DNA from: Ophiostoma sp. CBS 140.51
Taxonomy: Eukaryota > Ascomycota > Sordariomycetes > Ophiostomatales > Ophiostomataceae
Direction of reading: 5' to 3'
NCBI GenBank assembly: GCA_029298735.1
Contig: JANSLP010000157.1
Coordinates: 1-64,000 of the forward strand
DNA length: 64,000 nt
Below, piece by piece: positions 56,993 through 64,000 of the stretch (position 1 is the first letter of the stretch; each line of letters opens with the position of its first letter). A program made the position numbers and the translations under genes. A model generated the notes under the pieces. It ran no database searches and was not told the DNA's origin. It saw only the letters and a list, made by a program, of their open reading frames with translations.

Positions 56993-59398
56993 CTTGTTGA
57001 TTGCTTTGCTTTTGTGCAGGTCGGGGCTTTTGTATGGGCCTCTTGTTGGCTGCTGTGTTCCAAGAAACCGAGAAACAAGAGTTATGTTTTGTATATCTTG
57101 AGAAGCCGAGAACTGTTGTCACGAGGACGGTTGTTTTGATTTGCCTGGTCCGTTGCTTGTCTTTTTTGTTGGTATCGTCAGTCGTGATTGTCTGTAAGTT
57201 TGCGATGCTCTTTGGTCCGAAGTGTAACACGTAAGTCGTAAGCCGTAAGCCGTAAGATTGAAATATGCGATTTGAGTGATGTTATGCCGAAAAGTGCTTG
57301 TGAGCCTAGAAGAGAAGCAATTGGTAGATTCGGCGATGTAAGTGGTTGTGATGGTTCAAGTGCCCGAGAGGTCCTGACGCAAGGAGTATACAGAATTGAT
57401 TCTGTGATACTCCTCAGCCGTGCGAATCTCCGGGATCAACGTGACCATGGGGTTTGGGGAAGGTTGTCCGGGGGGTTGAGAAAGAAAGAAAAGAAAAAAG
57501 AAGAAGAAAAGGGGAGAGGGAAGAGAGAAGGAGAGAAAAGAGACATAATGGAAGGCGCCCGTAAAAAAACGGGAACTAACGGCGATTTATAATTTGCAGG
57601 CAGGCGCTCCCCGAGGTCTGCATCGCGCCTTCTTCCGCCCTCTTCAAGAAACTTTGCCGCTAAGAGGCGTAGCTTGGAAAATTCAGGCCGCCCATGACCA
57701 TCTATCCAAAGAAACAGGCCAGACGAGCGCCAGGGCCAGTGCCGTTCTTGCGCTGCTCCGCGCCATCCCGCCCTCCAGGTTCGCAAGGAATAAGGCTACT
57801 GTCTCTCCAGTGCCCCGGGATTGTGAGAGGAGGAGCAAATTCCGATGGTCCGATTCTGCTGAGTTTGGTCACTTTGGTGTGCGTCTTTTTGCGCCGTTTT
57901 GGCACTAACAAAAAGCCAAGGCGACGACAGGGCAGGAACGACCGGGAGTGTGGCTGAAGATGTGCACGGAAACAGAAAGAACATTGCCAAAAAGGTGCAA
58001 CAAGAGGAAGGCACGGGGTCGTGTGCGGAATCTCTCTTTCCTGCCGTTTCGTTCCTGCGTTCTTTCATGTTCTTGCCCGCGATTCATCGCTTGTGTTTTT
58101 ACAACATTGACGTCCATCCCTCCTTCCCTTTCCCTCCCCTCCGGCCCTGCGTCTGCTATGCCGTTGCATACGCGGGCTCCACAGCGCCTGCCCTATTTTC
58201 TCTCCCCTCAGGCCATTCTTGGTCCGCCGGAACCGCGTTTTTTGCGCTGGGACAATGACGCTCCGACAGCGGCCTCATATTTTCACGTCTCATTTACAAA
58301 TTCAAAACTTGAGATCCTATCCCCTCACTCATCTTTCTCGTTTTCTCACTCGGACTCTTTGGAGAGTCTCGGACTTCACTGTAATTATCATGCCGTCTTA
58401 TAACTGTGTAGCATTTGGTTTTTTGAATTTCTCATCAATATTGTGTCACCGAATTACACATGCATGGCTCTTTCCTCATGAGTGAGAAAATGGGCACGCG
58501 ATCGTTTTGTTTTGCTCAGTCGCACCTCATCTGTAAAAAATAAAAAATAATGCAAGTCATTACTGCGATTAATTTCACATGCATCTCGCCAATTGTGGAA
58601 ACTGTAGTCCTGGATTTCCCAGCCGCTCTTTCCGTGGTGGTCGTCTCGAGGCAGAGTCGTCTCGTGGGGGGAAGGAGCAAAGGCTTGAGAGGCTGTTTTT
58701 TTCCGAAGTCAGCACCGAAGTTATGGAAACACAAGCCAGGGCCGGCGCGAGAAGAGGCAGGCGCAAGACGCAATCAACGCAGTCGCACTTGCCCTTGTCT
58801 GTGCAACAATCGGACGACAAATTTTTAAAAAAGGAAAGAAGAAAATATATCCGATCCTAAGCCTAAAACTTTCTGCATTTGCCGATTGTGCAATACAAAA
58901 GCCGTCGGCGGATTGTCCCACCTTGAAGATGAGAGATGCCCCCCAGTCGCTGTCAAACATCCTGCAACGGCAATCAACAGCACGGCGATTTACACGGACG
59001 TCTTACGCAATTTTGCGACGCGGGGGTGGAGCGCGCCAGTCTAATTAAGCCAGGTCTGGCCAGGCCTGTAGCGCACACTTTACAGGGCTCTTTCAGGTGA
59101 CTAATTTGACGCCACAGTTCAGCCACAGTGCCAGGCCACAGCAATGAATGTCCTGTCAAGCCAAGCTGGCGGGCCAAGCTTGCCCAGATACGCTGATACG
59201 CCCCCACCTGAGTACTGTCGCACGTAACACTATCGACATCGTCACCGCTGCCTCCCCTCTTCCCACTTAACCACATTTTGCCCAAGCCGGGTCCGATACG
59301 CGCCGCCGCACAGCCTGAACCGCCCTACATGCAATCCTAAGCTTCAACAACTTCTTCTCCTCCCGGACCTCTCGACGCAGCGTCGACGGCCGCCCGCC
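56993..59398. other. 2.4-kb divergent intergenic, dioxygenase and Vps23 genes
   Basis: No frame here has a domain. It contains a 7-bp tandem repeat (57231-57258), a purine-rich tract near 57480-57560 and otherwise mixed sequence. It should hold the promoters of two divergent genes; I see no clear TATA box. Confidence 0.45.
57231..57258. repeat. 7-bp tandem repeat, about four copies
   Basis: GTAAGTC, GTAAGCC, GTAAGCC and GTAAGAT follow each other. The repeat lies in the 5' flank of the dioxygenase gene, about 240 nt from its start, and has no known function. Confidence 0.7.
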
Positions 59399-61554
59399 AT
59401 GGCTGTCCAGCAGCATGTGCTGAATTGGCTCTACAGCGTCCTGACGAGTGTGAGTCCATTCGACGATGCAAGAGATAGGGGACCGCCCAGCTCTGAAGCT
59501 ATCTGCTTACATTCTTCCGTGCTCCAGGAATACCAAGATGTCAACCGGACATACAATGATGTCTCGCAGGCGCTGTCCTACTTTCCCTCGCTGTCGCCAC
59601 GAACGGATGTTCACAGTGAGTTGACGATTTCCGATATCTCGAGACTGGATGCTCTCCTATTAACCTTGGCTGCAGCCTTCCCTAATGGCGCATCTGCCCT
59701 CCTCCTCCACCTCTCCGGCACCATCCCGGCCGTCTTCCGTGGTGCCACCTACCGCTACCCCATCTCGCTCTGGGTGCCGCACAACTACCCGCGAGAAGCG
59801 CCGCTCGTCTATGTTACGCCGACGGAGAATATGATGGTCCGCCCGGGCCAGCACGTCGATCCCCAGGGCCAGGTGTACCATCCGTACCTTGCTGGCTGGG
59901 CCGAATTCTGGGATGTATGTACTAGGAGTGGGCGAGGATGAAAGCTGATGAAAGAGCTTGGGGACGTCAATGCTAACCTGATTGCTCACCATTGCAGAAG
60001 TCCACGATTTGCGATTTTCTGACCATTCTACGCGACGTCTTCGCCAAAGAACCACCCGTCATCGCCCGCCAGACACCACGGCCAACACCTGCACAAGCAC
60101 CAGCGGCATCTCCGACCCCACCGCCCGTTCCTCCGCCGCCACAGGAGCTGGCTTCTCCCTCGTATCCTCCCTCACAACAGCAGCAACAGCAACTGCAACA
60201 GCAGCCACCACCTCCTCCACCAAAGGGCAACGGAACACCACAACATAGCGCTGTCGCATCGGCGCACCACACCCCTTCGCCTCCTTCCGTACCGCCGCAC
60301 CCATCCTATAACAATAGCAACAGCGCATACCCCTCACAAGCAACACCGAGTCCTCCACCTGCGCCACCACACCCGTCATCAGCTGCAGGAGGCGGTGTTC
60401 GGAGCTCGTGGTATGGTGCCAGCCCACCACCACCGCAAGCTGTAGAGGCTGGACCGTCGGCACGCAGCACGAGCGGGGGAGGGCCACCAGTGCCAGGACG
60501 GCCCGAACGCCCAGACCGCCCAGACCGGCCTCCTTACCAACAGTCACCACTGGGCCAGCCGCCCATGAGCCCGAGTCAACAGCACACGCAACCCCCATAT
60601 GGTGCCTCGTACGGCTGGCCTCAACCCCCACCGCCATCATCCTCGACATCCCCGCCGCAACCACAGTCCGCGTATGGCCAACCTCCCCAGAACAACTACT
60701 ATCAGTTCCAGCAACAGCAGCAGCAGCAACCGCCAACCCCGCAGGCCTACCCCCAGCAGCAACCACAGAAAACGCCTCCACCATGGCAGCAACAGCAACA
60801 GCCACCACCACCACAACAACAACAGTACCAGCAGTACAATCCCCAGCAGCAGCATCAACAACAATACCCACCGCAGCAGTTCCAACAGCAGCAGGTTCAA
60901 CCGCGGCCCCGCCAGCCCCCACCGCCCGATCTCATGGACGAGCCTGCGGGTGGCGACAACAACACTGACGGCCGCGATGGTGGCAACCTCAACAATGGCC
61001 AGCCCGGCCCCAATGCTCAGACCGGAGGATCCGCACAGCCGCCACCGGTCCCGCCCAACCCCGAAAAGGATGCTTTGCTGCACCAGCTGGCACAGACCCT
61101 CGCCGCCCAGCGCCAACATATCCGCGACAAGAACGACTTGTCGCTGGCGGGCTTACGGGCACAGCGCGCGGCGATGCTAACAGCTGCTCAGCGGCTCCAA
61201 CAAGACATGTCGGATGTGGCACAGCTGTCGGCCCTCCTTACAAGCAACACGGACATTTTGCACGAATCGCTTGCCCAGGCGGATGGTTTGATTGCCAACA
61301 GCCAACAGACCCCTGCTCCGGCGATAGACGACCTGCTGGTGGGACCGACAGTGGTGGCGAACCAGCTGTACGACCTGGTGGCCGAAGAGCGCGCACTGGC
61401 CGATGCCGTCTTCATGCTGGGCCGAGCCGTCGAGCGTGGGCGTATTGCCCCGGCGGTGTTTGCCAAGATGACCCGGTCGCTTGCCCGCGAGTGGTACCTA
61501 AAGAAGGCACTCGTGCGCAAGGTCGGCCGGGGCATGGGTCTTGCATCGGCATAG
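59399..61554 (+). CDS. VPS23: ESCRT-I subunit Vps23 / TSG101-type
   Basis: Four exons, join(59399..59449,59528..59615,59676..59914,59998..61554), give 644 residues. The introns are 78, 60 and 83 nt with GTGAGT or GTATGT donors and CAG acceptors. The N-terminal UEV domain (about 18-145) binds ubiquitin and PTAP-type motifs; TYRYPISLWVPHNYPREAP and YVTPTENMMVRPGQHVDPQGQVYHPYLAGW are the family's hallmarks. There is no catalytic Cys, as expected. A Pro/Gln-rich linker of more than 300 residues follows, then a predicted coiled coil (about 480-560) and the C-terminal steadiness box (about 569-638, ending AREWYLKKALVRKVG). The protein sorts ubiquitinated cargo at endosomes with Vps28 and Vps37. The first ATG is followed by AVQQHVLNWLYSVLT, the usual start of fungal Vps23. 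Confidence 0.93.
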
Positions 61555-61946
61555 ACAACCGCGACGGCAGCATTGGGAAAGGGGAGAACGTAGTTTTAAT
61601 TAGCGTTTGTTGCTGCACAAAATTTTGTGCATTTGATAGCATATACATGTCTTTCAATTTTAGATATTTTGCTCTATTTCATATTGGCTTCACAAAGACG
61701 GCAGGTATAAATAAACTGATCTGTAAGAACTAGGCGATATATACAAGGCAGACAGACACAGTAACTGATACCGATCCATGTTTCCCCTTTTCTCCTCCAT
61801 TTAACATAGGCCAAGACAAAACAATACTAACACAAGTAAACTGCAAAAGGTCCAGAAAATTCAATATTCAAAGCATGAAAAGGGATGTAAAAGTAATTCT
61901 GAGCCGAGTGTATTTAACTAGGCTTGACCATTTGCACAGAGCTTTG
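61555..61946. other. convergent 3' intergenic
   Basis: This AT-rich stretch lies between the 3' ends of the Vps23 and Ser-rich genes. I see no gene in it. Confidence 0.5.
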
Positions 61947-64000
61947 CTAGGGTCCAAAAAGGTAGGACAGGCTCGGGGTCCTCTCCCTTTTCTTGCAAAG
62001 TGTCGCGAGCCGTTGGAGGTCGTCAACACGGACCGGCCTTGGGTGACGTAGCTCGCAGTCCGCTTCGGCACCTACCATTGGTGATCTGGCCGTGGCAGCC
62101 GCAATGCCTGAGGCCGAGATGATGCGTGCATCTGTGCTCGATGGATCCGTCTTGTCAAAGTGCCCGATAAACGTGTCAGTACTGCTGTCTTGTGCGTCCT
62201 TTGGCGTCACTACCGTATCGCCAGAATTGTTGTTAGCATTGCTGAGAGCACCCTTGCTGGTTTTCCGGTGGCCCCAACTCCAGCTCCCGAAACGGCCTTC
62301 TCCCGAGACGCGACGGAAAGGATTGTTTCCATCCAGGCCTGCAGACCCCTCACTGAAATGAAAGGCAGCACCGGACTGCTCTTTTACTCTTTGCGGGTGG
62401 CCCCAAACCCACGATCGTTTTTGTCCACTCAGCGCATTGTGTGCCGTAGCCGAGGTTGCTAAAGGGTCCGACTTGGCCAAAGGCCGCCGTTCGCCGTGGT
62501 CGTTCGATGTGGCTCCGTATGATTTAGAACCAACTGAAGCTTTTTCCGGGACTGCAGCATTACCAGTGGAAGAGCTGTGGTCGTGCGAACTCCGTTGGAG
62601 TAGATGAGACGACAGCCGCCTCCAAGAGCCTGAGCTGCGCTTTGCGCGAAGAAATGCCCGAAGCTTGGATCTCGGGACGCTGCCAAATTTGTTTTCAATC
62701 TCAGCTGGAGGACTGTCCTCATGCTTTGGAGGCGCCACTTCAGATTCGTCGGAGCTCGAGCTCGAGCTCGAGCTGTGGTGGATGGTTCTCATGGGCTCTG
62801 GGAGCTTGGGAGACTTCGTGATCTCCGAGCATAGCTTGTCTTCCTTGACAGGAGATCTGCCAAACGCTTTGGGCTTGTATTGCTTGACGGGTGACAGCTT
62901 CGGCATCGAATGAGTGGACATGTTGTTTGGGCTTGGCCGGTCGAAAATCTTTCTCAGATCAGCAACAGAGGCGGCTTTGGGACCAAGGCCGAGCAATTTG
63001 GGTACACGAGCTTGATTCTCTTGCACAGCTTTGTGTCTTGCCCCAAAGATATCTTTGCCTGGCTTGACAGCCTCTTCACGAGTCTTAGCTGACTCTGTGG
63101 AGAAGATCGCAGGTGGCTCATGGCTCGCATAGGGTGGGAGGCTCTTGCGAGGAGCTGTTTCTGGAGACGACTCAAACTGCCTGTTTGCTGGTGAGCTCTC
63201 ACCGACGCTCTTGATGCAACTTGATGCACTGGACAGAGTGGGCTTGATGGCTTTCGGAGTGGACTGCTCAACACTGGCGGCCGGCTTCTCTTTCAGGGCT
63301 GGTGCTCTGATAGGAGAATACCTCGAAAATGGTGCTCCAGTCAAGGCATACGGCGTATAAAGTGATGATTTCGAAAGAGGTGCCGGCTCAATTGGCCGCA
63401 TGAGCCTGACCACAGTCACAGGGTGAGACTTCCGAGGAGCAGTCTTCCCATCACTGTCATTGTTGACACGGACTGGTGAGGTCGAACTTGTCGTCATTTT
63501 GTGGACATCAGATGTAGAGACCTGGTCATCCGGAGTTTTGTCTGGTGTCTGCTGCGCCACTGGTCTCCTCTGGGGTGATGGAGTCTTTGTCTTTGGAAGA
63601 GGTTGGCTTAGAGGAGCCAGATCAACAATGGAGCGGCCCCGTCTGATGGGCATAGTGAAATCAGCCGAGATCAGTGAGACTGGAGATGAGCTGTTCTCGT
63701 CCGCGAAGGGGTTTTGAACTGCCTTCCATTGAGAGGTGCCGATGGACTTCCAATGCACTGGCTTCTGTATATCATCGTGTGGCTGGAAGACAGCCTCGCA
63801 GTCGTTTACTGGTGCGGTGAGATATGTTAGTCTTCTGCGGCACAGGAGTTTGAAAAGGGGCAGTCAGTGACCAGTGACACTTACAAGACTTGCGGCTCGG
63901 ACGGTTTCCACGATGGTCATCTTTGCCCAAGGGATCACCTCGTAGAAGTGCTCGGGTGGAAGTATTCGCCTGGACCCTGCGAGCCCGGCGGTTTTCTTTG
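61947..64000 (-). CDS. partial gene, Ser/Pro-rich basic protein of unknown function
   Basis: The 5' end lies beyond the window. Visible exons are complement(join(61947..63808,63885..>64000)), with a 76-nt intron (donor GTAAGTG, acceptor CACCAG) split at phase 1. The upstream exon reads ENRRARRVQANTSTRALLRGDP and joins in frame to LNDCEAVFQPHDDIQKPVHWKSIG. About 660 residues are visible. They are mostly disordered, Ser/Pro/Lys-rich, with many SP and TP sites (possible CDK/MAPK targets), a run of about eight Ser (62754-62777) and a basic, slightly more ordered part (SKLRAFLRAKRSSGSWRRLSSHLLQ). Two repeated motifs, SWVWGHPQ and SWSWGHRK, occur near the C-terminus. The end is CKKRERTPSLSYLFGP. 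I do not recognise a domain; a scaffold or chromatin or cytoskeleton regulator is possible. Confidence 0.75.

Overview
This 64 kb window is chromosomal DNA of a filamentous ascomycete, most likely a Sordariomycete. The evidence is short introns (about 50-106 nt) with GT..AG ends and CTAAC-like branch sites, GC-rich coding exons, fungal-type proteins (Som1/Flo8-type LisH regulator, GPI-anchored GH18 chitinase, fungal Vps23) and CT-rich leaders. The protein set does not fix the genus. An Ophiostomatales-like fungus (Sporothrix relatives) is a guess. I see no virus, transposon, CRISPR array, tRNA or rRNA.

Layout. 2.0-2.9 kb: secreted GH16 glucanase (+). 4.3-5.1 kb: Gis2/CNBP zinc-knuckle protein (-). 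9.9-11.6 kb: two-TM membrane protein (-). 15.7-18.1 kb: divergent pair, U5 snRNP 40K WD40 protein (-) and TRAPP subunit Bet3 (+). 23.0-26.0 kb: Som1/Flo8-type LisH regulator (+). 28.5-30.0 kb: single-pass cell-surface protein (+). 30.3-32.2 kb: divergent pair, unrecognised acidic-tail protein (-) and a Tom6-like mitochondrial import protein (+). 33.7-35.5 kb: secreted protein of three diverged modules (+). 42.2-44.6 kb: GH18 chitinase (+). 46.4-47.8 kb: bZIP factor (+). 51.7-53.0 kb: questin-oxidase-like protein (+). 53.3-54.5 kb: orphan protein (-). 55.4-57.0 kb: indoleamine 2,3-dioxygenase (-). 59.4-61.6 kb: ESCRT-I Vps23/TSG101 (+). 61.9 kb to the window end: Ser-rich protein (-), its 5' end outside the window.

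The genes are mostly unrelated housekeeping functions (splicing, ER-Golgi tethering, mitochondrial import, endosomal sorting, NAD/tryptophan metabolism) interspersed with cell-wall and surface genes (GH16, GH18, surface protein, modular secreted protein) and two regulators. There is no clear metabolic cluster. Gene density is low (17 genes in 64 kb) with large gene-free stretches, the longest about 6.6 kb (35.5-42.2 kb). Most long open frames there are CT-rich or low-complexity and look non-coding. The most noteworthy signals are the modular secreted protein with introns at matching module positions, stop-free introns divisible by three in Vps23, a nearly product-neutral terminal intron in the Tom6-like gene, a 10-bp tandem repeat before the orphan gene, and a G-quadruplex motif with TACTCCGTA-type elements upstream of the two-TM protein.
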